Shown here: positions 1 to 9,132 of the stretch, piece after piece | Position numbering within the stretch: position 1 is the first letter of the stretch | Layout of the letters: each line of letters opens with the position of its first letter | Translations under genes and position numbers: made by a program | Assembly: GCF_000152805.1 (NCBI RefSeq) | Contig: NZ_CH902578.1 | Coordinates: 2,721,263-2,785,262 of the forward strand | Reading direction: 5' to 3' | Origin: Maritimibacter alkaliphilus HTCC2654 | GTDB lineage: Bacteria > Pseudomonadota > Alphaproteobacteria > Rhodobacterales > Rhodobacteraceae | Length of the DNA: 64,000 nt | Notes under the pieces: generated by a model | What the model saw: the letters and a program-made list of their open reading frames with translations, nothing else | What the model was told of the DNA's origin: nothing | The model's database searches: none

Positions 1-1
1 G

Positions 2-499
2 TTCAACCTGAACGAAGACGGCTCTATCGCCGCCATGCACCTCGTCCGCTCTAACCCGATTCTCGCCGCGCTGGACGCGCCGACGAAAGCCGTGATCGTG
101 GTGAACGGGCCGGACGGCTATGTCTCGCCCGATTGGTACGGGATGGAGGATCAGGTGCCGACGTGGAATTACGTCGCCGTTCACCTGCGCGGGACACTGG
201 AAAAGCGGCCGGCCGATGTGCTGCCGGGGATGCTTGCGTTTCAGTCCTATGCCTTCGAGTCGCGGATCAAGGGCAAGACACCTTGGGCACCCGACAAGAT
301 GACGCCCGAGGTGTTCGAGAAAATGCAGCGCGCCATCGTGCCCATTCGCCTGCATGTCGAAACCGTCGACGGAACGTGGAAGCTGGGTCAGAACAAACCG
401 CCGCCCGCGCGTCTGTCGGCGGCTGCCAAGCTAAAGAAAGGGTTCGGGCAGGAGCTCAAGGTGCTCTCGGCACTCATGCGCCGCCCCGATCTGGACTGA
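2..499 (+). CDS. PaiB-like FMN-binding split-barrel protein (5' end cut by window)
   Basis: The reading frame is open from the first bases of the window, so the true start lies upstream. The visible part resembles the PaiB / FMN-binding negative regulator family: a HLVRSNPIL segment, then YVSPDWYG and VPTWNYV, which in this family form the flavin-binding split barrel. The family is usually about 200 residues; roughly 165 are present. Members are called transcriptional regulators or flavin reductase-like proteins, but the DNA-binding role is poorly supported and a plain flavoprotein is equally likely. It ends in RRPDLD before a TGA, about 60 bases ahead of the next gene. Confidence 0.75.
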   Translation, partial: FNLNEDGSIAAMHLVRSNPILAALDAPTKAVIVVNGPDGYVSPDWYGMEDQVPTWNYVAVHLRGTLEKRPADVLPGMLAFQSYAFESRIKGKTPWAPDKMTPEVFEKMQRAIVPIRLHVETVDGTWKLGQNKPPPARLSAAAKLKKGFGQELKVLSALMRRPDLD

Positions 500-557
500 T
501 GAATAAGATTGGACAGGATCGCGGCGAGGCCCTAGGCTCAATGTGAAGGAGATTCAC

Positions 558-839
558 ATGCCGCTGCCCCTTGTCCCCATCGCCGTCTACGCCGCGACCT
601 ACGGGTCTCTGGCCCTCGCCACTTGGAAAGTCGCGCAAAAGGTCGAACGCGGGCGTCGCGACCAGCGGGCCGAGGATGCGCTGGACGACGTGCAGGAGGG
701 GTTGACGATCCGTCGCGAAACGGACCAAGCAAACGGCACGGCCCGCATCCGGCGGGTGTTCCGGTTTTCGGATGACGGCTCTGCCTTCGAACTGGATGCA
801 ACGCTATTGGGCCGCGTGAAATTCAAGAAGGTTCCCTGA
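558..839 (+). CDS. Small single-span membrane protein, unknown function
   Basis: A 93-residue protein. I chose ATG 558 because AAGGAG lies six bases upstream; a GTG at 543 in the same frame sits before that ribosome site and is unlikely. The N-terminus (PLPLVPIAVYAATYGSLALA) is a likely membrane anchor. A charged cytoplasmic stretch rich in Arg, Glu and Asp follows, and the C-terminal half has an alternating pattern suggesting beta strands (RIRRVFRF, FELDATLLG). I do not recognise a family. Its TGA overlaps the start of the following glutathione transferase gene (TGATG), so the two are probably co-translated. Confidence 0.65.
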   Translation: MPLPLVPIAVYAATYGSLALATWKVAQKVERGRRDQRAEDALDDVQEGLTIRRETDQANGTARIRRVFRFSDDGSAFELDATLLGRVKFKKVP

Positions 840-1447
840 TGATGCAGCTTGTTGGTAACCCCGCCTCGCCCTTCGTGCGCAAGGTGCGCGTGATGCTGAT
901 CGAAACCGGGCAGACGGACGAGGTCGAGATGATCGAGACCGTCACCACCGCCGTCGACCCATCGCCCGAAGCGACCGCCGCGAACCCGCTCAAGAAGATC
1001 CCGGCGCTGATCCGGCCTGATGGTTGCACGCTTTACGACAGCCGGGTCATCACCCGGTTCCTCGACGCGCGTGCAGATGCGAACCTGTATAAAAACAATC
1101 GGTTGTGGGAAATTCTGACGCTCGAAGCCACGGCGGACGGCCTTCTCGATGCCTCTGTTCTCATGGTCTACGAGGGGCGCGTGCGGCCCGAAAACATGCA
1201 ATACGAAGGCTGGGTCGAGGCGCAGTGGGGCAAGGTCGAAGGCGCGCTCGACGCCATCGAAGCCCGCTGGATGAGCCACCTGCGCGGACCCATCGACGCC
1301 GGTCAGATCGCGGTCGGCTGCGCGCTGGGCTATCTCGATTTCCGCCACGGCGCCCGCGAATGGCGCAAGGGCCGCGGCGCGTTGGACGACTGGTACGCGG
1401 CGTTCGCGGAACGGCCGAGCATGAAGGCGACGATGCCGACAGGCTAG
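839..1447 (+). CDS. Glutathione S-transferase family protein
   Basis: A 202-residue GST-like protein. The N-terminal thioredoxin fold begins MQLVGNPASPFVRKVRV, where the Ser after the beta strand is the usual glutathione-activating position of bacterial GSTs, and continues through NPLKKIPALI, the cis-Pro motif, and YDSRVI, the glutathione-contacting Ser. The C-terminal all-alpha domain follows from about residue 85. Length is normal. The start is the first of two tandem ATGs and overlaps the upstream stop. The physiological substrate cannot be read from sequence; likely cytosolic conjugation or detoxification. Confidence 0.85.
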   Translation: MMQLVGNPASPFVRKVRVMLIETGQTDEVEMIETVTTAVDPSPEATAANPLKKIPALIRPDGCTLYDSRVITRFLDARADANLYKNNRLWEILTLEATADGLLDASVLMVYEGRVRPENMQYEGWVEAQWGKVEGALDAIEARWMSHLRGPIDAGQIAVGCALGYLDFRHGAREWRKGRGALDDWYAAFAERPSMKATMPTG

Positions 1448-1678
1448 GGCAGGGGTGTTTTCCTGACAAAATCGCTCGCGTTTTTTCCGGTTCAGGCTGC
1501 GTCAGGACGCCACACCGCAATCCGTTTAATCCGGGCTTGAATCTCACCTTTGAGGGCTAATGCCTTCTGGACGGGTGCAATTCTAGGCGCTAAACACCGC
1601 CGCGATGGGCTACGGGCAACTGCGGCCTTCAAGGGACGTGTCAGCCGCGCACGCGGCTTGGGAAAGGGAGAAACTCTC

Positions 1679-2242
1679 GTGTCACACGCAGACGATCACG
1701 AAGGGACCCGCCGGGATTTCCTCTACTATGCGACCGCCGGTGCCGGCGTCGTTGCGACCGGTGCCGCCGTATGGCCGCTGGTCAACCAGATGAACCCCTC
1801 GGCGGACGTGCGGGCGCTGGCTTCGATCCGCGTCGACGTCTCGGGTATCGCCGAAGGCAGCCAGCTTACGGTTCAGTGGCTCGGCAAGCCGGTCTTCATC
1901 CGCAACCGGACGCAGGAAGAGATCGACGCGGCCCGCGAAACCCCGATCGACGATCTTCCCGATCCGATCGCGCGCAACCAGAACCTCGGTGGCGAAGAGC
2001 CCGCGACCGATGAAAACCGGACCCTTGGCGAAGGCGAAAACTGGCTGGTGATGATGGGCGTGTGCACCCACCTCGGCTGTGTGCCCCTTGGCGACGGCGC
2101 TGGCGATTACGGCGGGTGGTACTGCCCCTGCCACGGCTCCCACTACGACTCGGCCGGACGTATCCGTCGCGGCCCGGCGCCCGAGAACCTTCCGGTTCCG
2201 ATCGCGCAGTTCGTCGACGAAACCACCATTCAGCTGGGCTGA
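1679..2242 (+). CDS. petA: Ubiquinol-cytochrome c reductase iron-sulfur (Rieske) subunit
   Basis: Rieske protein of the cytochrome bc1 complex, carrying electrons from ubiquinol to cytochrome c1 on the periplasmic side. 187 residues. It begins [20 protein letters not shown]: a twin-arginine-type uncleaved membrane anchor (TRRDFLYY) typical of Rhodobacter PetA. Cluster ligands are in CTHLGC (near residue 125) and CPCHGS (near 145), each supplying one Cys and one His to the 2Fe-2S centre. The start is GTG 1679, with AAGGGAGA upstream; the frame extends further 5' but that part lacks homology. The 231 bases before it hold no gene and probably carry the operon promoter. First gene of petABC. Confidence 0.96.
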   Translation: MSHADDHEGTRRDFLYYATAGAGVVATGAAVWPLVNQMNPSADVRALASIRVDVSGIAEGSQLTVQWLGKPVFIRNRTQEEIDAARETPIDDLPDPIARNQNLGGEEPATDENRTLGEGENWLVMMGVCTHLGCVPLGDGAGDYGGWYCPCHGSHYDSAGRIRRGPAPENLPVPIAQFVDETTIQLG

Positions 2243-2253
2243 GGGAGAGAGAC

Positions 2254-3576
2254 ATGGCTGGTATCCCCCACGACCATTACGAGCCGAAGTCCGGCTTCGA
2301 GAAATGGACGCACAAGCGTCTGCCGATCGTGTCGCTGCTTTACGACACCCTGATGATCCCGACCCCCAAGAACCTGAACTGGTGGTGGATCTGGGGCATC
2401 ATTCTCGCGTTCTGCCTGGTCCTTCAAATCGTGACCGGCGTTATCCTCGTGATGCACTACACGCCGCATGTCGACATGGCGTTCGCCTCGATCGAGCACA
2501 TCATGCGTGACGTGAACGGCGGGTTCTTCCTGCGTTACCTGCACATGAACGGCGCATCGCTGTTCTTCGTCGCGGTCTACATCCACATGTTCCGCGGTCT
2601 GTTCTACGGGTCCTACAAAGCTCCGCGTGAGATCACCTGGATCATCGGGATGCTGATCTACCTCGTCATGATGGCGACCGGCTTCCTGGGCTACGTTCTG
2701 CCCTGGGGTCAGATGTCCTTCTGGGGTGCGACGGTCATCACCGGCCTGTTCGGTGCGATCCCGTTCGTCGGCGAAGGCATTCAGACCTGGCTCCTCGGTG
2801 GGCCGGCGGTCGGCAACGCGACGCTCAACCGCTTCTTCTCGCTGCACTACCTGCTGCCCTTCGTGATCGCCGCGCTTGTGATCGTTCACATCTGGGCTTT
2901 CCACACCACGGGCAACAACAACCCGACGGGTGTCGAGGTGCGGCGCGGGTCGAAGGAAGAAGCCAAGAAAGACACGCTTCCGTTCTGGCCCTACTTCGTC
3001 ATCAAGGACCTGTTCGCGCTGGCGATCGTCCTCCTGATCTTCTGGGCCATCGTGGGCTTTATGCCGAACTACCTCGGCCACCCCGACAACTATATCGAAG
3101 CGAACCCGCTGGCGACGCCCGCACATATCGTGCCGGAATGGTATTACCTGCCGTTCTACGCGATCCTGCGTGCCTTCACCGCCGACGTCTGGGCCGTGCA
3201 ACTGGTGAGCTGGGTGACCGGCGGCATCATCGACGCCAAGTTCTTCGGCGTGCTCGCGATGTTCGGTGCGATCTTCGTGATGGCGCTGGCCCCGTGGCTC
3301 GACACCTCGTCGGTCCGCTCGGGCAAGTATCGTCCGGCGTTCAAGTGGTGGTTCCGTCTTCTGGTCATCGACTTCATCGTCCTGATGTGGGTCGGCGCCC
3401 GTGACACGAACTTCCCGCATGACTGGATTTCGCTGATCGGTGCGACCTACTGGTTCGCCTACTTCCTCGTGATCCTCCCGCTGCTCGGCGTGTTCGAGAA
3501 GCCGGAGACGCCCCCGGCGACCATCGAGGAGGATTTCAAGAAGCACTACCCCGACGCCCCTTCGGCGGCCGAGTGA
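2254..3576 (+). CDS. petB: Cytochrome b subunit of the bc1 complex
   Basis: Integral membrane cytochrome b (also called fbcB), 440 residues, holding two b hemes and both quinone sites. ATG 2254 follows a GAGGGAGAGAG ribosome site just after petA; the longer frame upstream is only the petA shadow. Heme-ligand histidines fall in the helix containing [11 protein letters not shown] and in the one containing FHTTGNNNP. The Qo-site PEWY motif is seen as [10 protein letters not shown] near residue 290. Eight membrane helices are expected. Bacterial-length C-terminus with a charged tail (EEDFKKHYP). Middle gene of the operon. Confidence 0.96.
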   Translation: MAGIPHDHYEPKSGFEKWTHKRLPIVSLLYDTLMIPTPKNLNWWWIWGIILAFCLVLQIVTGVILVMHYTPHVDMAFASIEHIMRDVNGGFFLRYLHMNGASLFFVAVYIHMFRGLFYGSYKAPREITWIIGMLIYLVMMATGFLGYVLPWGQMSFWGATVITGLFGAIPFVGEGIQTWLLGGPAVGNATLNRFFSLHYLLPFVIAALVIVHIWAFHTTGNNNPTGVEVRRGSKEEAKKDTLPFWPYFVIKDLFALAIVLLIFWAIVGFMPNYLGHPDNYIEANPLATPAHIVPEWYYLPFYAILRAFTADVWAVQLVSWVTGGIIDAKFFGVLAMFGAIFVMALAPWLDTSSVRSGKYRPAFKWWFRLLVIDFIVLMWVGARDTNFPHDWISLIGATYWFAYFLVILPLLGVFEKPETPPATIEEDFKKHYPDAPSAAE

Positions 3577-3593
3577 GAGAGGATCTGAGACCA

Positions 3594-4391
3594 ATGATCA
3601 AGAAACTCACCCTTTCCGCGGTCACCGCGATCACCATGGCCTTGGGCGGCACCGCTGCCCTGGCCGCCGGTGAAGGTGGCCATATCGAAGATGTCGCCTT
3701 CTCGTTCGAAGGACCCTTCGGCACCTATGACCAGCAGCAGCTTCAGCGCGGCTTCAAGGTCTATATGGACGTGTGCCGGGCCTGTCATGGCCTGCAATAC
3801 GTGCCGCTGCGCACGCTCACCGACCTTGGGTATTCCGAGGACGAGGTGCGCGCCTTCGCTGCTGAGAACTTCGAAATCTACGAAGCCGAGACCGACGAAT
3901 GGCGTCCCGCGCTTCCGCGTGACAACTTCCCGGCCGTGTCGGGCGAGGGCATGGGCCCGGACCTGTCGCTCATGGCCAAGGCGCGCGCGGGCTTCCACGG
4001 CCCCGCAGGCACCGGCATCAACCAGCTTCTCAAAGGCATGGGTGGACCGGAATACATCACCGCCTTCCTCACCGGGTTCACCGGCGAAGAGCGTGAAGTG
4101 GCCGGTCAGTATCTATACGAGAACACCGCCTTCGACGGCGGCTGGGTCTCGATGCCGCCGCAGCTTTCGGACGGGCTGGTGGACTTCGACGATGGGCACG
4201 CGAACGATGCGCACCATCTGGCCGAAGACGTCGCCGCGTTCCTGATGTGGACGGCGGAGCCGAAGATGATGGAGCGTAAGCAGGCCGGGTTCATCGGTGT
4301 GATTATGCTCGTCATCCTCGCGACGATGCTCTACCTCACGAACAAGAAGCTTTGGGCGCCGCACAAGTACGGCAAGGAACTGGATCTCTGA
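3594..4391 (+). CDS. petC: Cytochrome c1 subunit of the bc1 complex
   Basis: Cytochrome c1, 265 residues, accepting electrons from the Rieske protein and passing them to soluble or membrane cytochrome c. A Sec signal peptide ([17 protein letters not shown], then AALAAGEGG) precedes the heme motif CRACHG near residue 60. The distal Met is expected in the C-terminal half, and a C-terminal membrane helix ([16 protein letters not shown]) anchors the protein. The start chosen is the internal ATG 3594, which gives a proper signal peptide. It ends 20 bases before a strong hairpin terminator, closing petABC. Confidence 0.95.
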   Translation: MIKKLTLSAVTAITMALGGTAALAAGEGGHIEDVAFSFEGPFGTYDQQQLQRGFKVYMDVCRACHGLQYVPLRTLTDLGYSEDEVRAFAAENFEIYEAETDEWRPALPRDNFPAVSGEGMGPDLSLMAKARAGFHGPAGTGINQLLKGMGGPEYITAFLTGFTGEEREVAGQYLYENTAFDGGWVSMPPQLSDGLVDFDDGHANDAHHLAEDVAAFLMWTAEPKMMERKQAGFIGVIMLVILATMLYLTNKKLWAPHKYGKELDL

Positions 4392-4412
4392 TCCGGTCCA
4401 TCCCGCTGAATG

Positions 4413-4444
4413 AAAAGGGCGCCTCGCGGGGCGCCCTTTTTCTT
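4413..4444 (+). terminator. Rho-independent terminator after petC
   Basis: AAAGGGCGCC and GGCGCCCTTT form a perfect GC-rich stem around a short loop, followed by a T-rich run on the + strand. It lies between the convergent petC and thiQ genes. The stem begins with A residues, so it can also serve thiQ on the minus strand. Confidence 0.88.
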
Positions 4445-4461
4445 TGTCGGCCCTGCCCGGG

Positions 4462-5154
4462 TCAGTGGCCGAGGTAATCGCGAAGCGCCTCAGGCGGATG
4501 CGCGAAAATCTCGGCCGTCGGCACGGGGGCATGGGCCACCCCATCGGCCACGAGTATGACATCGTCCGCGATGCGCCGCGCATCGCCCGGTTCGTGGCTG
4601 ACCATCAGAAGGGTCGCGCCTGTTTCGTCCGCCAGCGCCGCAATAAAACCAAGCATTTCGTCGCGCAGGGCTGGTCCCAGCGCACCGAATGGCTCGTCCA
4701 GAAGCATGATCGGCTTGTCGCGCAGAAGCGCCCGGGCAAGCGCCACGCGCGCGATCTGACCGCCCGACAAGGCCGCGGGTTTACGCGGGCCGAGCCCAGC
4801 AAGGCCGACCCGGTTCAAAGCCTCGTCCACCCGTGCCACATCGCCCTTGGACAGACGCAAGTCAGGTCGCACCCCCAAACCGACGTTCTGGGCGGCGGTC
4901 AGATGCGGGAACAGGTTGTTGTCTTGAAAGATGGTTGTGATCGGACGCTGCGCCGGGGATTTGCCCGACAGGTCGGTTCCTGACCAAAGCACCCGGCCCG
5001 ACGCGGGTTGATAACCGCCGAGCGCCGCGAGCAGCGTCGATTTTCCGGCGCCCGACGGCCCGAGAATGGCGACTTTCCGGCCCGGCTCGACGCTCAGGGA
5101 CGCGTCCAGCGTGAAGCCGCCAAGATCGACATGCATGTTTTCAAGCGTCAGCAT
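4462..5154 (-). CDS. thiQ: Thiamine ABC transporter ATP-binding protein
   Basis: ATPase of the thiamine/TPP importer, 230 residues. Walker A is GPSGAGKST near residue 33, the Q-loop is IFQDNNLFPHLT, the signature is LSGGQ, and Walker B is MLLDEPFGALG. It is last in thiBPQ, and its start overlaps the end of thiP by 14 bases. The upstream TPP riboswitch supports the thiamine assignment over a generic Fe or sulfate importer of the same fold. Confidence 0.92.
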   Translation of the reverse strand: MLTLENMHVDLGGFTLDASLSVEPGRKVAILGPSGAGKSTLLAALGGYQPASGRVLWSGTDLSGKSPAQRPITTIFQDNNLFPHLTAAQNVGLGVRPDLRLSKGDVARVDEALNRVGLAGLGPRKPAALSGGQIARVALARALLRDKPIMLLDEPFGALGPALRDEMLGFIAALADETGATLLMVSHEPGDARRIADDVILVADGVAHAPVPTAEIFAHPPEALRDYLGH

Positions 5155-6703
5155 TCACGCGCCCTCCCCGGTCGAAAACCCAGAACACCGCGAGACTCGC
5201 GGCAAGAAGCACCAGCGCGGCCCCGGCGGCGTCATCCATCCGATAAGCTGACAACAGACGATAGAGTTGCAGCGGCAGGGTCGGCGTGTCGGGCGATGCG
5301 AACAGGGCAATGACACCAAGGTCACCCATCGACAGGGCCGCGGCAAGCCCGGCAGAAAACCCGAGCGGGCGGCGCAGGCGGGGCAGCCAGACGAGCCTGA
5401 ACCGCGCCCACCCGGACATGCCGAGACCGTCTGCAAGCCGCCCGAAGTCGGCCTCGATCTGACCAAGCGCGGGCACCAGCGCACGCAGGGCGAAGGGCAA
5501 CGACATCACGGCGTTGACGAGCGCGGTCACCGGAAGCGCGAAGGCGAACGGATCGGCAACCGGGAAAATCAGGATGAACAGGCCGGTCCCGATCACAAGG
5601 GGCGAGGCCGCGATCGTGAGCGTCCCGATCGCCTCGACCAGCCGCGAACGGCTTTTCACGGCCCAGGCGGCAATGGGAAGCGCGAGCGAGATCGACAGCA
5701 CGACCGAAGCCATCGCCACGCCGAGCGAGCGCAGGGTCGCCGCGAAGACGGAGGGCGGAAGGGACGTAAGCGCCGGGATGCCGTCCACGGCGATCATCGC
5801 CATGGGCAGAACCAGAAACAGCGTGGCGAGCGCGATCAACGCGGCGTCGAGCGCGCGCAATACGGGCGAGTTCGCATCCCAGCGCATCACGGCGCGGTCG
5901 AGGCCGGAACCGAAGCCGGATGGCAGGGCGACCTTCAACGCGATCAGCGCGACGGCGGCCCCGAGGACGAATTGCACGAGCGCCAGAAGGGCCGCCTTGC
6001 CGAGGTCGAAGTCGAGGCGGAACGCCTGATAGATCGCCAATTCGATGGTCGTGGCGCGCGGCCCGCCGCCAAGGGCGAGCGCGACGGCGAAAGACGTTAG
6101 GCACAGCAGGAAAATGACGAGGAAAGCCCCCGGAACCACTTCGCGCAGCATCGGCCTTTCGAGATGCCGGGAAATATCGCGGGATGTCATGCCGAGCGAC
6201 GCGGCAAGGCGGAAGCGTTCGGCAGGAATGGCGAGCCATCCTTGCAGAACCAGCCGGGTCGCAAGCGGCAGGTTGAAGAACACATGCGCCAGCACGACGC
6301 CATGAAAGCCGTAGATCGAAATGGGTTCGAACCCGAGGGCGAGGAGCGCCTGACTGACGATTCCTGACCGTCCGAAAACGCTGATGAGCCCGAAGACCGC
6401 CACGATCACAGGCAGGATGAACGGTGCACCAAGCAACATGACCAGCAGACTTCGGCCCGGAAATCGCCGTCGCGCGAAAGCCCGCCCAATGGGCACCGCC
6501 AGCACAACCGACAGGGCCGCCGACAGCGTTGCCTGTATCAGCGTGAACCGTAGGGCGGCCCAATCCGCCACACCGAACCCGCCCGCACTTTCGGCCCGAA
6601 CCGCAACCGCCGCGAGCGTGCCCAGCGTCAGAAGGAGAACGAGGGCGAGGGCAATGGCCCCCGCCCCGGCGGTCCGCGTCACCGCGTCGATGCCGCGCGC
6701 CAT
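5141..6703 (-). CDS. thiP: Thiamine ABC transporter permease
   Basis: A 520-residue permease made of two fused permease halves, as expected for ThiP. Many hydrophobic helices are visible. An EAA-like cytoplasmic loop (RLAASLGMTSRDISRHLERP) is in the first half, with a counterpart (FGRLADGLGMSGWARF) in the second. It overlaps thiB by 25 bases and thiQ by 14, indicating translational coupling. It moves thiamine or its phosphate esters delivered by ThiB across the inner membrane. Confidence 0.92.
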   Translation of the reverse strand: MARGIDAVTRTAGAGAIALALVLLLTLGTLAAVAVRAESAGGFGVADWAALRFTLIQATLSAALSVVLAVPIGRAFARRRFPGRSLLVMLLGAPFILPVIVAVFGLISVFGRSGIVSQALLALGFEPISIYGFHGVVLAHVFFNLPLATRLVLQGWLAIPAERFRLAASLGMTSRDISRHLERPMLREVVPGAFLVIFLLCLTSFAVALALGGGPRATTIELAIYQAFRLDFDLGKAALLALVQFVLGAAVALIALKVALPSGFGSGLDRAVMRWDANSPVLRALDAALIALATLFLVLPMAMIAVDGIPALTSLPPSVFAATLRSLGVAMASVVLSISLALPIAAWAVKSRSRLVEAIGTLTIAASPLVIGTGLFILIFPVADPFAFALPVTALVNAVMSLPFALRALVPALGQIEADFGRLADGLGMSGWARFRLVWLPRLRRPLGFSAGLAAALSMGDLGVIALFASPDTPTLPLQLYRLLSAYRMDDAAGAALVLLAASLAVFWVFDRGGRVNADA

Positions 6704-7665
6704 TCCTCGATGGCGTCGTCACGGATCGCTTCGGCCTCGGCCCCCAGATAGATCAGGGCACTCTCCGGCTCATGCAAAGTCTCGAACCCGTCCGGCAGGC
6801 CTTCGGTCGGGATCTTGGCCGGGTACATCCAGTTGGTGGTGGGGATCGCGGACTGGAATCCATCCGTGAGCATGAAATCCATGAACATATCGGCCAGTTC
6901 GCCCTGTTCGGTCGACGCGACCTTGCCCGCGATTTCGATCTGCATGTAGTGGCCGTCGTCAAAGGCGGCTGCCGCCTTGGTGTCGTCGTCCTCGGCTATC
7001 AGGTGATAGGCAGGGGATGTGGTGTAGGACAGGACCATGTCCGCCTCACCCTCGACGAACATGCCGTAGGCTTCGGACCATCCTTTCGTCACGGTGACGA
7101 TCTGGTCGTTCAGACGCTCCCAATACGCGCCCGCCTCTTCGCCGTAGACCGCCTTGACCCAGAGGATGAGACCGAGGCCGGGCGTGGATGAGCGCGGGTC
7201 CTGAATGAGGATCGACAGGTCGCTGTCGGCCAGCTCTTCGAACGAGGTCGGCGGGTTGTCCACTTTGGTCTTGTCATAGATGAACGCGAAATACCCCCAG
7301 TCGAAGGGCAGGAACAGTTCGTCCTGCCATTCGATCGGCAGGTCGAGCTGCGGGCTTTCGATGCCGTGCGGCGCGAACAGCGCGGTTTCGCGGGCGGCTT
7401 CGGCAAGGTTTTCGTCAAGACCCAGCACGACGTCGGCCTCGGTCCGGGCGCCCTCGAGCCGCAGGCGCGACAGGATTTCGGCCCCGTCGCCTACGGCCAC
7501 GAATTCGAGGTCGCAGTCGCAACGCGCCTCGAACGCCTTTTCGATCACGGGGCCGGGGCCCCATTCGGCGACGAAGCTGTCATAGGTGTAAACGGTAAGG
7601 GTGTCTTGCGCGTTGGCGACGCTCGCCAAGCCCACAAGTCCCGCTGCGATGATGGGTGTTCTCAT
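6679..7665 (-). CDS. thiB: Thiamine ABC transporter substrate-binding protein
   Basis: Periplasmic thiamine/TPP-binding protein, 328 residues. The start at 7665 is set by GGAGGA a few bases upstream and by the signal peptide that follows (RTPIIAAGLVGLASVANA, then QDTLTVYTYDSF). The longer open frame upstream runs through the riboswitch and is not coding. TLTVYTYDSFVAEWGPG is the typical ThiB opening. First gene of thiBPQ. Confidence 0.93.
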   Translation of the reverse strand: MRTPIIAAGLVGLASVANAQDTLTVYTYDSFVAEWGPGPVIEKAFEARCDCDLEFVAVGDGAEILSRLRLEGARTEADVVLGLDENLAEAARETALFAPHGIESPQLDLPIEWQDELFLPFDWGYFAFIYDKTKVDNPPTSFEELADSDLSILIQDPRSSTPGLGLILWVKAVYGEEAGAYWERLNDQIVTVTKGWSEAYGMFVEGEADMVLSYTTSPAYHLIAEDDDTKAAAAFDDGHYMQIEIAGKVASTEQGELADMFMDFMLTDGFQSAIPTTNWMYPAKIPTEGLPDGFETLHEPESALIYLGAEAEAIRDDAIEEWRAASTR

Positions 7666-7706
7666 GTCATCCTCCATTGCGACGGGCGAAAGTCCGGCAG
7701 GATGAC
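7666..7706 (-). promoter_or_regulatory. Possible ribosome-site sequestering hairpin of thiB
   Basis: On the minus strand GTCATCCT (7706-7699) is perfectly complementary to AGGATGAC (7673-7666), which contains the thiB ribosome-binding site and abuts the ATG. This 8-bp pairing with a 25-base loop would hide the ribosome site. It lies just downstream of the TPP aptamer, so it is a candidate expression platform acting on translation initiation. Pairing is seen; the role is inferred. Confidence 0.6.
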
Positions 7707-7719
7707 CTGTGATGGTCCT

Positions 7720-7815
7720 GACCTTCCCTCCGCCGGTGCTAGCCGGTTCAGGTTCAACGGGTTCGCTTTCGCATCTCAGCCGGACGACTTGCGTCGCACG
7801 GGCACCCCGAGGTGA
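7720..7815 (-). ncRNA. TPP riboswitch (THI element)
   Basis: On the minus strand the conserved aptamer blocks occur in order: GGGGTGCC, GGCTGAGA (7781-7774, the CUGAGA core that holds the pyrimidine ring), ACCCGTTGAACCTGA, GGCTAGCACCGGCGGAGGGA. These match the consensus THI element. It precedes thiBPQ, and TPP binding would lower expression of thiamine uptake. Boundaries are approximate. Confidence 0.93.
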
Positions 7816-7925
7816 GGCAGACACTATGCATCGAACCCGGCGCTCGCAAGGGGGTGTCACCGAAAGGTGCGTGCTGGCGCACGCGATTTGGGAGCCACGT
7901 CCCGCCGCTCGCGGGCCGCGGCGGT

Positions 7926-7947
7926 GCGAGAGGGCCAGCCCTCTCGC
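7926..7947. repeat. Perfect 10-bp inverted repeat upstream of aroC
   Basis: GCGAGAGGGC and GCCCTCTCGC are separated by two bases. No T-run follows on either strand, so it is not a textbook terminator. It lies in the 213-base divergent region between the thi riboswitch and aroC. Just downstream the 11-base word GAGGTTTTCCG occurs twice (near 7956 and 7982). Function unknown. Confidence 0.5.
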
Positions 7948-8028
7948 GCCCTCCCGAGGTTTTCCGAAACGAAGAAGAGTTGAGGTTTTCCGGGGGGTCG
8001 GCTACCGAAGCGGCAAAGGAGCCGGGCC

Positions 8029-9132
8029 ATGATGAACTCTTTCGGGCATATCTTTCGGGTGACGACCTGGGGCGAAAGCCACGGCCCGGCCCTGGGTGCG
8101 ACGGTCGACGGGGTGCCGCCGGGCGTGGCGCTGGACGAGGCGATGATCCAGCACTGGCTGGACCGACGCAAACCCGGCCAGAACAAATACACGACCCAGC
8201 GGCGTGAACCCGACGCGGTTCGTATTCTGTCGGGTGTCTACGAGGGCGAGACGACCGGGACGCCGGTGCAGCTCATGATCGAGAACACCGATCAGCGATC
8301 CAAGGATTATGGCGACATCGCCGAGAAATTCCGGCCCGGCCATGCCGACATCACCTATTGGCAGAAATACGGTATCCGCGATCCGCGCGGGGGCGGGCGG
8401 TCATCGGCGCGCGAAACGGCGGCCCGCGTCGCGGCGGGCGGTATCGCGCGTGAGGCGCTCAAGATGCTGGTGCCGGGAATCGAGGTGCGCGGCTACATGA
8501 CCCGCATGGGCGAGCACGAGATCGACCGCAGCCGTTTCGACTGGGACGAGATCGAGCGCAATCCGTTCTGGGTGCCGGACGCCGAGGCTGCCGCGACATG
8601 GGCCGACTACCTCGACGGGTTGCGCAAGGCGGGCTCGTCCGTCGGCGCGGTGATCGAGGTGGTCGTGCGCGGTGCGCCCGCGGGCCTTGGGGCGCCGATC
8701 TATGCCAAGCTCGACACCGATCTGGCCGCTGCGATGATGTCGATCAACGCCGTGAAGGGCGTCGAGATCGGTGAAGGCATGAACGCGGCCTGCCTGACGG
8801 GCGAGGCCAATGCGGACGAAATCTACATGGGGAACGACGGCAAGCCGGTGTTCTCGTCGAACCACGCGGGCGGCATTCTTGGTGGTATTTCGACCGGGCA
8901 GGACATCGTCTGCCGGTTCGCGGTCAAGCCGACATCGTCGATCCTGACCCCGCGCAAGACGATCACGAAAACGGGCGAGCCGGCCGAAATCGTCACCAAG
9001 GGCCGTCACGACCCCTGTGTCGGCATCCGTGCCGTGCCCGTGGGCGAGGCGATGGCGGCCTGTGTCATTCTCGATCATCTGATGCTGCACCGGGCGCAGG
9101 TCGGTGACGGGCCACGGGGCAAAATCGGCTGA
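8029..9132 (+). CDS. aroC: Chorismate synthase
   Basis: Converts 5-enolpyruvylshikimate 3-phosphate to chorismate with reduced FMN, the last common step of aromatic amino acid synthesis. 367 residues, normal length. It begins [20 protein letters not shown], the family signature, followed by [11 protein letters not shown], the family motif GRSSARET and, near the C-terminus, [19 protein letters not shown] lies upstream; there are two tandem ATGs and either could be used. Its stop overlaps the next gene's start (TGATG). Confidence 0.97.
   Translation: MMNSFGHIFRVTTWGESHGPALGATVDGVPPGVALDEAMIQHWLDRRKPGQNKYTTQRREPDAVRILSGVYEGETTGTPVQLMIENTDQRSKDYGDIAEKFRPGHADITYWQKYGIRDPRGGGRSSARETAARVAAGGIAREALKMLVPGIEVRGYMTRMGEHEIDRSRFDWDEIERNPFWVPDAEAAATWADYLDGLRKAGSSVGAVIEVVVRGAPAGLGAPIYAKLDTDLAAAMMSINAVKGVEIGEGMNAACLTGEANADEIYMGNDGKPVFSSNHAGGILGGISTGQDIVCRFAVKPTSSILTPRKTITKTGEPAEIVTKGRHDPCVGIRAVPVGEAMAACVILDHLMLHRAQVGDGPRGKIG

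Noticed and set aside
2230-3594. 454-codon open frame antisense to petB
   Set aside because: Highly polar, Arg/His/Asp-rich shadow frame opposite a certain cytochrome b gene; typical of GC-rich DNA.
7666-7860. Longer ThiB start upstream
   Set aside because: It runs through the TPP aptamer; the signal peptide and ribosome site place the start at 7665.
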